Origin: JAXMCI01 sp046349435
GTDB taxonomy: Bacteria; Pseudomonadota; Alphaproteobacteria; Dongiales; Dongiaceae
Direction of reading: 5' to 3'
Assembly: GCA_046349435.1 (NCBI GenBank)
Contig: JAXMCI010000003.1
Location: forward strand, 1 to 64,000
Length of the DNA: 64,000 bases
A program made the translations under genes and the position numbers. Positions within the stretch are counted from its first letter, which is position 1. The number at the start of each line of letters is the position of its first letter. The notes beneath the pieces are model-generated. The model had not been told where the DNA came from, made no database searches, and saw only the letters and a list, made by a program, of their open reading frames with translations. Positions 25,771-34,352 of the stretch are shown here, one piece after another.

Positions 25771-27029
25771 TGGAACGCGAGGTCCTGGTCCATGTCGAGC
25801 TCGGCGGCCGGCCGCTGCCGGTGGGCCGGCTGTGGGGCCGCGGCCGGCGCGGCAAGGAGAGCGCCGGCTTCGAGTACGACCGCGGCTGGCTCGCCCGGCC
25901 GGAGCGCTTCGCCCTCGGGCCGGCGCTGCAGCTCGGTCCCGGGCCGTTCGTCATGGAGGCGGGCAAGCTGCTGCTCGGGCCGCTCGGCGATTCCGCGCCG
26001 GACCGCTGGGGCCGCATGCTGATGCGCCGGGCCGAGCGGCGCCAGGCCGCGCGCGAGAGCCGGCCGCCGCGCACCCTCTGGGGCCTGGAATACCTGCTGC
26101 TGGTCGACGACGAGGTGCGCCAGGGCGCGCTGCGCTTCGCCGCCGGCCCGGACGGGCCCTGGCTGGCCGAACCGGGGCCGCTGCGCGTGCCGCCGCTGCT
26201 CGACCTGCCGCGCCTGCTGGTGGCGGCCGACCGGGTCGCCGAGGAGGAGGACAGCGACGAGGATCTCCGCCTGCTGCTGGCGCCCGGCTCCTCGCTCGGC
26301 GGGGCCCGGCCCAAGGCCTCGGTGCGCGACGAGGCGGGTGGGCTGTCGATCGCCAAGTTCCCGCACCGCGGCGACGAGATCGACGCGGTGCGCTGGGAGG
26401 CGGCGACCCTGGCGCTGGCGGCCGCCGCCGGCCTCGCCGTGCCGGACTGGCGGCTGATCGCCGTGGCCGGCCGGCCGGTGCTGCTGCTGCGCCGCTTCGA
26501 CCGGGTGGCCGGCAGCCGGATTCCCTTCCTCTCGGCGATGAGCCTGCTCGGCGCCGGCGAGGGCGAGACGCGCAGCTATCTCGAGATCGCGGACGCGCTG
26601 CGCCAGCACGGCGCCGAGCCGCGCGAGGACCTCGAGGCGCTGTGGCGGCGCATCGTCTTCAACCTGATGGTCTCGAACGGCGACGACCACCTGCGCAACC
26701 ACGGCTTCCTCTACCAGGGGCCGGAGGGCTGGCGGCTGGCGCCGGCCTACGACCTCAACCCGGTGCCGACCGACCTCCGGCCGCGCGTGCTCTCGACCGC
26801 CATCGACCTCGAGGACGCCACCGCCTCGCTCGAGCTGGCGCTCGGCGTCGCCGAGTATTTCGGCCTGCCGGCGGCCGAGGCGGCGCGCATCGCCGGCGAG
26901 GTCGGCACCGCCGTCGCCGGCTGGCGCGAGGCGGCGGCCGCGCAGGGCCTGCCGCCGGCTGCGCTCGACCGCATGGCGTCGGCCTTCGAGCACGAGGACC
27001 TCGCTGCCGCGCGCCTCCTCGCGGCGTGA
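25770..27029 (+). CDS. HipA-like serine/threonine kinase toxin
   Basis: A 419-residue protein with the HipA_N/Couple_hipA region (LLLGPLGDSAPDRWGRMLM), the phosphate-binding GSSLGGARPKA, KFPHRGDEID, the catalytic loop FNLMVSNGDDHLRNHGF (from about residue 296, with D305) and the metal-binding PAYDLNP. HipA kinases phosphorylate tRNA synthetases or related targets and are held in check by HipB, here the upstream gene. All key residues seem present. It starts at the last base of the HipB stop codon, so the two are translationally coupled. Confidence 0.85.
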   Translation: MEREVLVHVELGGRPLPVGRLWGRGRRGKESAGFEYDRGWLARPERFALGPALQLGPGPFVMEAGKLLLGPLGDSAPDRWGRMLMRRAERRQAARESRPPRTLWGLEYLLLVDDEVRQGALRFAAGPDGPWLAEPGPLRVPPLLDLPRLLVAADRVAEEEDSDEDLRLLLAPGSSLGGARPKASVRDEAGGLSIAKFPHRGDEIDAVRWEAATLALAAAAGLAVPDWRLIAVAGRPVLLLRRFDRVAGSRIPFLSAMSLLGAGEGETRSYLEIADALRQHGAEPREDLEALWRRIVFNLMVSNGDDHLRNHGFLYQGPEGWRLAPAYDLNPVPTDLRPRVLSTAIDLEDATASLELALGVAEYFGLPAAEAARIAGEVGTAVAGWREAAAAQGLPPAALDRMASAFEHEDLAAARLLAA

Positions 27030-27093
27030 TTTCGGCTATGCTCCGGCCGCGGGCGACGGGGATCGCGACGGGGCTGCGGAGGAAGGACCACCC

Positions 27094-27933
27094 ATGACCA
27101 TCAGCATCGCGGCGCGCCGGCAGGAGTTCCGCCGGCTGCACGAGTCCGGCTGCTTCGTGCTGCCGAACCCCTGGGACGCCGGCTCGGCCCGCTATCTCCA
27201 GCATCTCGGCTTCAAGGCGCTGGCCACCACCAGCTCGGGCGTCGCCTGGAGCCATGCGCTGCCCGACAACGCGCTCGGGCTCGAGGCCATGCTGGCGCAT
27301 CTGCGCGACGTGGTTGACGCCACCGACCTGCCGGTCAATGCCGATTTCGAGAATTGCTACGCCGACGCGCCGGACGGCGTCGCGGCCAACGTGCTGCGGG
27401 CGGCCGAGACCGGCGTCGCCGGCCTCTCGATCGAGGACTCGACCGGCCGTGCCGACCAGCCGCTCTACGACCTGCCGCTCGCCGTCGAGCGGGTGCGGGC
27501 CGCCCGCCAGGCGATCGACCGCTCGGGCAGCGGCGTGCTGCTGACGGCGCGCGCCGAATGCTTCCTGGTCGGCCATCCCGAGCCGCTGCCCGAGTCGATC
27601 CGGCGACTCGAGGCCTATGCCGCCGAGGGTGCCGACTGCCTCTATGCGCCGGGGCTGAAGACGCCGGAGCAGATCGCCGCGGTGGTCAAGGCCGTGGCGC
27701 CGAAGCCGGTCAACCTGCTGGTCGGCGGGCCCGGCATCGGCGTCGCCGAGGCGACCGCGCTCGGCGTGCGCCGCATCAGCACCGGCGGCGCGCTGGCCCG
27801 GGCCGCCTGGGGCGAGTTCAAGCGCGTGGCGGAGGAGATCCAGCAGCAGGGCAGCTTCGCCGGCCTCGCCCGCGCCATGCCGCACCCCGAGATCAACGGC
27901 TTCTTCCAGAAGGCGCGCGCCGGCCGCGGCTGA
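27094..27933 (+). CDS. Isocitrate lyase/PEP mutase superfamily protein
   Basis: A 279-residue TIM-barrel enzyme with FVLPNPWDAGSARYL, LPVNADFENCYAD with metal-binding acidic residues, GLSIEDSTG, LLTARAECFLVG and LLVGGPGIG. The KCGH motif of isocitrate lyase and the EDKx5NS motif of true PEP mutase are both missing, placing it in the poorly characterised lyase/decarboxylase subgroup acting on 2-oxo or 2-hydroxy acids. GGAGGAAGG precedes the ATG. It is the first gene of a tight operon running to 33.1 kb. Confidence 0.83.
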   Translation: MTISIAARRQEFRRLHESGCFVLPNPWDAGSARYLQHLGFKALATTSSGVAWSHALPDNALGLEAMLAHLRDVVDATDLPVNADFENCYADAPDGVAANVLRAAETGVAGLSIEDSTGRADQPLYDLPLAVERVRAARQAIDRSGSGVLLTARAECFLVGHPEPLPESIRRLEAYAAEGADCLYAPGLKTPEQIAAVVKAVAPKPVNLLVGGPGIGVAEATALGVRRISTGGALARAAWGEFKRVAEEIQQQGSFAGLARAMPHPEINGFFQKARAGRG

Positions 27934-27945
27934 GGGCGTGCCGCC

Positions 27946-29613
27946 ATGGCTGTGGTGACCGGGCGCCGGGCGCTGCTCGCGCTGCTCCGCCAGGAGGGCG
28001 TCGAGCTGGTCTTCGGCAACCCCGGCACGACCGAGCTGCCGCTGATGGACCAGCTCGCCGCCGAGCGCTCGCCGCGCTTCGTGCTGGCGCTGCAGGAGGC
28101 GCCGGCGATGGCGATGGCGGGCGGCTACGCCCAGGCCGGGCGGCGGCTCGGCGTCGTCAACCTGCATGTCGCGCCGGGGCTCGGCAACGCCATCGGCATG
28201 CTCTACGACGCGCAGAAGGCGGGCGCGCCGGTGCTGGTCACCGCCGGCCAGCACGACCAGGGGCTCGACGTCACCGAGCCGATCCTCTGGGCCGAGCTGC
28301 CGGAGATGGCCCGGCCCTACGTCAAATGGGCGGCCGAGGTGCGGCGGCTGGCCGACCTGCCGCGGCTGCTGCACCGCGCCGCCAAGACGGCGCTGGCGCC
28401 GCCCACCGGACCGGTCTTCCTGTCGATCCCGGCCCACGTCCTCAAGGAGGAGGGCGAGCTCGATCTCGGCCGGCCGACGCGGGTGGCGCCGCATCTGCGC
28501 GGCGACGCCGCGGCGATCGCGGCGGCGGCGGGACGGCTGGCCGCGGCGGAGCGCCCGGTCATCGTCGCCGGCGACGGCGTGGCGCAGGCCGACGCCGTGG
28601 GCGCGCTGGTCGCGCTCGCCGAGGCGCTGGGATCGCCGGTCCATCTCGAGGGCATGGACAACAGCGCGCCCTTCCCGAGCGCCCACCCGCTGTTCCGCGG
28701 CCCGATCGGCCGCATGGCGCCGGCGATCCGCCGGGTGCTGGAGCGGCACGACCTGCTGTTCTCGGCCGGCGCCGACCTTTTCACCCTGTCGCTGCCGTCG
28801 GAGGTCGAGCCGGTGCCGCCCGGCCTGCCGATCGTCCATCTCGATTCCGATCCCTGGCAGCTCGGCAAGAACTTCCCCGCCGAGGTCGCCATCCTCGCCG
28901 ACCCGGCCGCGGCGCTGCCCGAGCTGCTGGCGGCGGTGGAGGCCGTGCGCACGCCGGCGGCGCGGGACGCGGCTGTGGCGCGCCGCGCCGCGCTCGAGCG
29001 GGAATCGGTCGCGCAGCGCGCCGCCCTGCATGCCCGGGCGCGGGAGGAAGCGCGGCACCTGCCGCTGCGGCCGCTGCCGGTGCTGGAAGCCATCGGCGCG
29101 GCCCTGCCGCCCGACGCGGTGATCGTCGAGGAGACGCTGTCCTCCGGGCCGGGCCTGCGCTTCCTGGTGCCGGCCGGCGACGCCCAGAGCCTCTACGGCA
29201 TGCGCGGCGGCGGCATCGGCTGGGGCCTGCCGGCGGCGATCGGCATCAAGCTGGCGCTGCCGCAGCGGCCGGTGGTGGCGCTGATCGGCGACGGCAGCGC
29301 GATGTATTCGATCCAGGCGCTGTGGACCGCGGCGCACGAGCGCCTCGGCATCGTCTTCGTGATCCTCAACAACCGCTCCTACCGCGTGCTGAAGCAGCGC
29401 ACCGCCGCGCTCGGCGGCCACGCCGCGGCCGGCGGCGGCTTCGTCGGCATGGACCTCGACGACCCGCCGATCGACTTCGTCGGCCTCGCCCGCGCGCTCG
29501 GCGTCGCGGCCGAGCGCGCCGCGACGCTCGACGAGGTGCGGGCGGCGCTGGCGGCGGCTCTCGCCGCGCCCGGCCCGCGGCTGATCGACATCGTGCTCGA
29601 CCCGGCGCTGTAG
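27946..29613 (+). CDS. ThDP-dependent decarboxylase (benzoylformate decarboxylase-like)
   Basis: A 555-residue enzyme with the three domains of the pyruvate-decarboxylase family. The N-terminal catalytic part has LVFGNPGTTELPLMD and the activating glutamate in ALQEAPAMAMA, the middle domain has VIVAGDGVAQADA, and the C-terminal cofactor domain has GDGSAMYSIQALWTAAH (from about residue 448) and ILNNRSYRVL. Its length and FGNPGTTE motif fit benzoylformate decarboxylase/MdlC rather than acetolactate synthase. It would decarboxylate a 2-oxo acid to an aldehyde. It follows the ICL-like gene by 12 bases. Confidence 0.83.
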   Translation: MAVVTGRRALLALLRQEGVELVFGNPGTTELPLMDQLAAERSPRFVLALQEAPAMAMAGGYAQAGRRLGVVNLHVAPGLGNAIGMLYDAQKAGAPVLVTAGQHDQGLDVTEPILWAELPEMARPYVKWAAEVRRLADLPRLLHRAAKTALAPPTGPVFLSIPAHVLKEEGELDLGRPTRVAPHLRGDAAAIAAAAGRLAAAERPVIVAGDGVAQADAVGALVALAEALGSPVHLEGMDNSAPFPSAHPLFRGPIGRMAPAIRRVLERHDLLFSAGADLFTLSLPSEVEPVPPGLPIVHLDSDPWQLGKNFPAEVAILADPAAALPELLAAVEAVRTPAARDAAVARRAALERESVAQRAALHARAREEARHLPLRPLPVLEAIGAALPPDAVIVEETLSSGPGLRFLVPAGDAQSLYGMRGGGIGWGLPAAIGIKLALPQRPVVALIGDGSAMYSIQALWTAAHERLGIVFVILNNRSYRVLKQRTAALGGHAAAGGGFVGMDLDDPPIDFVGLARALGVAAERAATLDEVRAALAAALAAPGPRLIDIVLDPAL

Positions 29614-29682
29614 GCGCCGCTTGCCAGTGCCGGCGCGCGGCGCTTTGATCGGCGGCCGGATCAGCAGCCGCCCGAGTGCCCC

Positions 29683-30513
29683 ATGGCCGTGTACAAGCCG
29701 CGCGACAGCGCCCTTTCCACCCTGTTCGGCCGGCCGCAGGCGATCATCGGCGTGGTGCATTCGCGGCCGCTGCCCGGCGCCCCGGCCTATGAGGGCGAGG
29801 CGATGGACGCGGTCTACGACTACGCGGTGCGCGAGGCGGAGCGCTACGCCGCGGGCGGCCTGGACGGGGTGATCGTCGAGAACCACGGCGACATCCCCTT
29901 CGCCAAGCCGGAGGATCTCGGGCCGGAGACGGCCGCCGCCATGGCGGTCATGGCCGACCGGGTACGCCGCGCCGTCGGCGTGCCGGTCGGCATCAACGTG
30001 CTGGCCAACGCCGCGCTGCACGCCACCGCGGTGGCCAAGGCGGCCGGCGCCGCCTTCGTGCGGGTCAACCAGTGGGCCAACGCCTACGTCGCCAACGAGG
30101 GCATCATCGAGGGGCCGGCGGCGCGCGCCACGCGCTACCGCGCCTGGCTGCGCGCCCAGGGCCTCAAGATCTTCGCCGACGTGCACGTCAAGCACGGGGC
30201 GCACGCCATCGTCGCCGACCGCAGCATCCCGGAGCTCACCCGCGACCTCGAGTTCTTCGACGCCGACGTCGTCATCGTCACCGGCCAGCGCACCGGCGAC
30301 AGCGCCCCCATGGCGGAGATCGCCACCGTGAAGGCCGCCACCGCCCTGCCGGTGGTGGTCGGCAGCGGCGTCGATCCGGGCAATGTCGGCGCCATCCTGG
30401 CGGCCTGCGACGGGGTCATCGTCGCCTCGGCGCTGAAGCGCGACGGCGTCTGGTGGAACGAGGTCGACCCGGCGCGGGTCGCCCGCTTCATGGAGAAGGC
30501 GCGGTCGGGATGA
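29683..30513 (+). CDS. BtpA/SgcQ family TIM-barrel protein
   Basis: A 276-residue protein with the family signature IIGVVHSRPLPGAP near residue 20, GLDGVIVENHGDIPF, GINVLANAALHATAVAKAAGAAFVRVNQW and the C-terminal PVVVGSGVDPGNV phosphate-binding-like loop. BtpA was first linked to photosystem I stability and SgcQ to a sugar cluster; the enzymatic reaction is unknown but nucleoside or sugar-phosphate metabolism is suspected. Its stop overlaps the kinase start (ATGA at 30510), a strong sign of a shared pathway. Confidence 0.82.
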   Translation: MAVYKPRDSALSTLFGRPQAIIGVVHSRPLPGAPAYEGEAMDAVYDYAVREAERYAAGGLDGVIVENHGDIPFAKPEDLGPETAAAMAVMADRVRRAVGVPVGINVLANAALHATAVAKAAGAAFVRVNQWANAYVANEGIIEGPAARATRYRAWLRAQGLKIFADVHVKHGAHAIVADRSIPELTRDLEFFDADVVIVTGQRTGDSAPMAEIATVKAATALPVVVGSGVDPGNVGAILAACDGVIVASALKRDGVWWNEVDPARVARFMEKARSG

Positions 30514-31427
30514 TCGTGCACGTCGTCGGCAACGCCGTCCTCGACATCACCTTCGAGCTCGACCGCCTGCCGCAGCCGGGCGAAACCCTGCTCGCCCGCG
30601 CCCGGCGCACCGATGTCGGCGGCAAGGGGCTGAACCAGGCCATCGTCGCGCGGCGCGCCGGCGGCACCGTGCGGTTCGCCGCCGCGGTCGGCCGGGATGC
30701 CGAGGCGGCGCTGATCGGCGAGCGGATGGCGGCCGAAGGCCTGGCTGCCGACGGCCTGCTCGTCGGTCCCGGCCCGACCGACCAGTCGATCATCCATCTC
30801 GACCGGGCGGGCGAGAACATGATCGTCAGCACGGCGGCGCAGGCCCGCGGCCTGACCGCGGCGGCGCTGCTGCCGCGGCTCGAGGGCCTTGGCCCGGCCG
30901 ACCTGCTGCTGATGCAGGGCAACCTGACCCGGGCCGCCACCGAGGCCTGCCTGCGCCGGGCCAGGGCGGCCGGCGCGCGCACCCTGCTCAATCCCGCGCC
31001 GATCGACTGGGACTATGGCGGGCTCTGGCCGCTGGTCGACCTCGCCATCGTCAACGAGGGCGAGGCCTGCCGGCTCGGCGGCGTCGACGACCCGCTGGCG
31101 GCGGCGCGGGGGCTCGGCGCCGGGGGTGCCGGGGCGGTGGTCGTGACGCTCGGGCCGCGCGGCGCGGTGCTGCTGCGGGGCAGCGCGGCGGAGCGGTTCC
31201 CCGCGCCCGCCGTGACGGCGGTCGATACGGCCGGGGCCGGCGACGTGTTCTGCGGCGTGCTGGCCGCGGCGCTCTCGCCGGGTATCCCGGAGGGTCCCAT
31301 GCCGATGCGGGATGCCGTCGCCTGGGCGGTCGCCGCCGCCTCGCTCTCCGTCACCCGGCCGGGCACCTCGAGCGCCTTTCCCGCCGCCGCCGAGCTGGCC
31401 CGGCTGCGCGCCGATCCGGGTCCCTGA
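30510..31427 (+). CDS. PfkB family carbohydrate/nucleoside kinase
   Basis: A 305-residue ribokinase-fold kinase with the N-terminal GG motif (TDVGGKGLNQAIVARRAG), NPAPIDW, NEGEACRLGG and the C-terminal signature DTAGAGDVFCGVL carrying the catalytic aspartate. It phosphorylates a sugar or nucleoside hydroxyl using ATP. With BtpA upstream and a nucleoside-phosphorylase-like gene downstream, a ribose-like or nucleoside substrate is the best guess. Confidence 0.85.
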   Translation: MIVHVVGNAVLDITFELDRLPQPGETLLARARRTDVGGKGLNQAIVARRAGGTVRFAAAVGRDAEAALIGERMAAEGLAADGLLVGPGPTDQSIIHLDRAGENMIVSTAAQARGLTAAALLPRLEGLGPADLLLMQGNLTRAATEACLRRARAAGARTLLNPAPIDWDYGGLWPLVDLAIVNEGEACRLGGVDDPLAAARGLGAGGAGAVVVTLGPRGAVLLRGSAAERFPAPAVTAVDTAGAGDVFCGVLAAALSPGIPEGPMPMRDAVAWAVAAASLSVTRPGTSSAFPAAAELARLRADPGP

Positions 31428-31440
31428 GGAGATCGCCTCC

Positions 31441-32160
31441 ATGCCGCACCGCAAGCCGCCGGCCGAGGGCTTCGCCGGGTTTCGCGCCAGCCATCCCAAG
31501 GCCGGCTTCTGCGAATGGCTGCGGCGGGAGAGCGGCCTGCTCTGGGACGCCATGGTCGGGCACCGCTTTACCCGCGACATGGCGGCCGACCGGCTGCCGC
31601 CCGAGGCCTTCGTCCGCTATCTCCGCTACGAGCATTCCTTCGTGCGCACCGCGGTCACGGTCTTCGCCCATGCGCTGATCGCCGCGCCGACTGCCGATGA
31701 TCGCCGCCACGTGGTTGGCATCCTCGACGGGCTGGTCGGCGAGCAGGAGGCCTATTTCGCGCGCCAGCTGGCCGTGCTCGGCCTGCCGCCCGAGCCGCTG
31801 GCCGCATCCGAGCTGCCGGACGCCGCCCTGGCGCTCTCCGAGGGCGCGCTCGCCATCGCCGCCCATGGCGGCTTCGAGGAGATCCTCGCGGCGATGCTGG
31901 CCGCCGAGTGGATGTACCTGACCTGGTGCCGCGCCGCGCACGCCACCCGGCCGCGCCGGCCGGGACCGGCCGACTGGATCGCCCTGCATGTCGCGCCGGG
32001 CTTCGCCGACGGCGTTGCCTGGACCCGGGCGCGGGTCGAGGCGCTCGGCCCGCTGCTGGATCCCGTCCGGCAGGGACGCTGCGCCGCCAACTTCGCCCGC
32101 ATGCTGCGGCTGGAGATCGCCTTTCACGACGCGCCATATCAGGACGGCCCGCCGGCATAG
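31441..32160 (+). CDS. TenA family protein (thiaminase II-like)
   Basis: A 239-residue all-helical protein. WDAMVGHRFTRDMAADRLPPEAFVRYL with YEHSF is typical of the TenA/PqqC fold, and AAEWMYLTWCRAA corresponds to the TenA region with the active-site glutamate and nearby cysteine. TenA hydrolyses aminopyrimidine derivatives in thiamine salvage, but divergent members sit in other catabolic operons. The start ATG 31441 follows the kinase by 13 bases with a GAGGAG site. Confidence 0.75.
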   Translation: MPHRKPPAEGFAGFRASHPKAGFCEWLRRESGLLWDAMVGHRFTRDMAADRLPPEAFVRYLRYEHSFVRTAVTVFAHALIAAPTADDRRHVVGILDGLVGEQEAYFARQLAVLGLPPEPLAASELPDAALALSEGALAIAAHGGFEEILAAMLAAEWMYLTWCRAAHATRPRRPGPADWIALHVAPGFADGVAWTRARVEALGPLLDPVRQGRCAANFARMLRLEIAFHDAPYQDGPPA

Positions 32161-32183
32161 CGGACCGCAATCGGGGGGACGAG

Positions 32184-33077
32184 ATGAGCGACAGGATTCC
32201 GGAAACGCCCTTCGCGCTGCTGTCCGGCAGCGCCGGCTGGGGCGTGCGCTTTCCCGACGCACTGGCCGAGCCGGGGGTCAAGGTGCTGGCCCGCGGCCTC
32301 AGCTTCGACACGCCCTGGGGCGTCACCGAGAACTGGCAGCTGATCGGGCTCGAGGGCCCCCTGACCGCGGACGGCCAGCCGCGCCGCTTCCTCAACGTCT
32401 TCGCCCATGGCTGGCCGCTCGACGCGATCGACCGCGGCGCGCACCGCCGGGTCGCCTGGGTGCTGCAGCAGGCGGGCGTGCGCAAGATCCTCGCCGACAG
32501 CACCTGCGGCTCGCTCAACAAGGCGCTGCAGCCGCGCGACTTCATCATCCCGCAGGACCTGATCGACTTCAGCCAGACCGAGAACTCGCTGCTCGCCGGG
32601 CGCTTCCGCCATGTCTGCCTCGCCGACCAGATGTTCTGCCCGGACCTCGCCCGCACCCTGGAGACGGCGGCGCGCGCCCGCTGGCCGGCGCCGGGCCGCG
32701 TGCTCGGCCATTCCAAGCAGGTCGTGGTCAGCCACGACTGGGGCCCGCGCTTCACCACCCGGGCCGAGGCGCGCGCCTTCCAGCTGCTCGGCGCCGACGC
32801 GCTCAACCAGAGCATCTGCCCGGAGGCCAACGCGGCGCGCGAGATCGGCGCCTGCTTCGCCGCCGCCAGCTACGTCGTCTGCTACGAGCCGGGCGTCGCC
32901 ACCGCCGACGACGACATCGACGCGATCCACGGCGACCTCGCGCTCGCCGCCTCGCGGATCAGCCTGGAGACGATGGGCAGGATCGGCCTCGGCGACGGCT
33001 GCGGCTGCGCCGCGCTCCGCAAGTCGCGTCCGCCGGGCTATGCCGACTACGCCCAGGGCAAGGCGCCGGCGCCGTAG
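32184..33077 (+). CDS. MTAP/purine nucleoside phosphorylase-like protein
   Basis: A 297-residue protein of the nucleoside phosphorylase superfamily (MTAP-type). The beginning is degenerate (FALLSGSAGWGVRFPD), followed by VLADSTCGSLN-type sequence (KILADSTCGSLNKALQPRDFIIPQDLIDF), equivalent to the AVGSLrpGDfVipDQfiD region of MTA phosphorylase. SICPEANAAREIGACFA and CYEPGVATADDDID follow. It would split a nucleoside into base and ribose-1-phosphate. The N-terminal phosphate loop differs from classical MTAP, so the substrate may be unusual. It is the last gene of the operon. Confidence 0.72.
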   Translation: MSDRIPETPFALLSGSAGWGVRFPDALAEPGVKVLARGLSFDTPWGVTENWQLIGLEGPLTADGQPRRFLNVFAHGWPLDAIDRGAHRRVAWVLQQAGVRKILADSTCGSLNKALQPRDFIIPQDLIDFSQTENSLLAGRFRHVCLADQMFCPDLARTLETAARARWPAPGRVLGHSKQVVVSHDWGPRFTTRAEARAFQLLGADALNQSICPEANAAREIGACFAAASYVVCYEPGVATADDDIDAIHGDLALAASRISLETMGRIGLGDGCGCAALRKSRPPGYADYAQGKAPAP

Positions 33078-33092
33078 CCGGCCGGCCCGGCC

Positions 33093-33131
33093 TTTACCGC
33101 CGTCCGGGATGCCTGTACTATTGTATGACAG
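33093..33131 (+). promoter_or_regulatory. Promoter with FadR-type operator (monooxygenase operon)
   Basis: TTTACC at 33093-33098 and TACTAT at 33116-33121 are 17 bases apart. Immediately overlapping the -10 end is TTGTATGACAG (33121-33131), which matches the FadR-subfamily consensus TNGTNNNACNA except in its last base. Repressor binding there would block RNA polymerase. The same core occurs at 37177, 39944 and 46825. Confidence 0.6.
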
Positions 33132-33164
33132 ACGGCAGGCGCCGCGCACCGGGCGAGGTGAGGC

Positions 33165-34352
33165 ATGAAGATCGGCTATTTCTGCAACCCGACCAATCCC
33201 GGCCATGCCAGGCCGTATGGCGTCGTCATGGACGAGGTGCGCGACCTCGCGCGCTTCCTCGACCAGTCCGGCTTCCACGCCATGTGGTTCGCCGAGCACC
33301 ATTTCAGCATCTGGGGCCGCGAGGTCCTGCCCAACCCGATCATCATGGCGACCGACATCGCGGCGCGCACCACGCGGCTGCGGATCGGGCTGGCGGCCGC
33401 GATCATCACCTTCTGGCACCCGCTGCGGCTGGCCGAGGACCTGGCGCTGCTCGACCAGCTGAGCGGCGGCCGGCTGGAGCTCGGGCTCGGCCGCGGCAAC
33501 TACGGCATCGAGGGGCTGAACCTCAACAAGATCGCCGACCCGCGCGTCCCCGAGGAGAACTTCAAGGTCTTCGCCGAGACGGTGGAGATCCTCAAGAAGG
33601 CCTTCAGCCAGCGGCTCTTCAACCATCATGGCGAGAAGTACACCGTCCCGACGCCGGGCTTCCGCTGGGACCGCGCCCACCCGGTCAACGACGCCGACTA
33701 CATCGACGCGGAGACCGGCGAGCTGAAGTACATCTCGGTCTTCCCGCGGCCGCTGCAGCAGCCCTACCCGCCGCTCTGGCAGGTCGTCGATTCGCCGGCC
33801 TCGGTCGAGTTCGCGGCGAAGAACGACATGGGCGTCATCATGTGGCGGCCGCCGATCGAGACGCTGAAGGAGCGCTTCCGCCTCTACCAGGACTCGGCCC
33901 GCCAGGCGACCGGACAGGCGATTCCCTTCGGCGCGCGCACCGGCATCATGCGCGACACCTTCGTCGCCGAGTCGATGGAGGAGGCGCGCGCGCTGGCCGA
34001 GCCCTACGTCATGGGCTACCTCAACTGGAGCAACTGGCGCGGGCCGAAGATCTTCCTGCGGCCCGGCGAGCAGCTGCCGGCCGAGCAGGAGAAGGCGCTG
34101 GTCAAGCAGCTCAGCTTCGACTTCGTGGCCGAGCGCTCGCTGCTGTTCGGCACGCCCGAGCAGGTCGCCGACAAGATCGAGGAGCTGCATGCCGAGCTCA
34201 ACCTCGAGCAGCTGCTCATCAACATGACCTGGAACGCCGTGCCGCACGACCGCGTCATGCGCTCGATGCGCCTCTTCGTCGACAAGGTGCTGCCGCGGCT
34301 CTCCCGCGGCGTGCTCGGCAGCCCGGCGCCGGTCGCCGCCGTGGCGGAGTGA
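33165..34352 (+). CDS. LLM class flavin-dependent monooxygenase
   Basis: A 395-residue luciferase-like TIM-barrel enzyme. Visible landmarks are FHAMWFAEHHFS, ARTTRLRIGLAAAIITFWHPLRLAEDLALLDQLSGGRLELGLGRG-type sequence (the family's flavin/phosphate region), PYPPLWQVVDSP and LFGTPEQVADKI near the end. Such enzymes use reduced flavin and oxygen to hydroxylate or cleave small organic substrates. It is the first gene after the operator-bearing promoter, and its stop overlaps the next start (GTGA). Confidence 0.85.
   Translation: MKIGYFCNPTNPGHARPYGVVMDEVRDLARFLDQSGFHAMWFAEHHFSIWGREVLPNPIIMATDIAARTTRLRIGLAAAIITFWHPLRLAEDLALLDQLSGGRLELGLGRGNYGIEGLNLNKIADPRVPEENFKVFAETVEILKKAFSQRLFNHHGEKYTVPTPGFRWDRAHPVNDADYIDAETGELKYISVFPRPLQQPYPPLWQVVDSPASVEFAAKNDMGVIMWRPPIETLKERFRLYQDSARQATGQAIPFGARTGIMRDTFVAESMEEARALAEPYVMGYLNWSNWRGPKIFLRPGEQLPAEQEKALVKQLSFDFVAERSLLFGTPEQVADKIEELHAELNLEQLLINMTWNAVPHDRVMRSMRLFVDKVLPRLSRGVLGSPAPVAAVAE

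Noticed and set aside
27094..29613. Phosphonate biosynthesis (PEP mutase followed by phosphonopyruvate decarboxylase)
   Set aside because: The first enzyme reads IEDSTG where PEP mutase needs EDKx5NS, and the decarboxylase is the 555-residue benzoylformate-decarboxylase type, not the shorter phosphonopyruvate decarboxylase.
26755..30204. A 1149-codon open frame on the minus strand
   Set aside because: It lies opposite four well-supported plus-strand genes and has the Arg/Gly/His-rich composition of antisense frames in high-GC DNA. Other long frames of this kind (for example 6325-8520, 8897-11098 and 50952-52892 on the minus strand) were rejected for the same reason.
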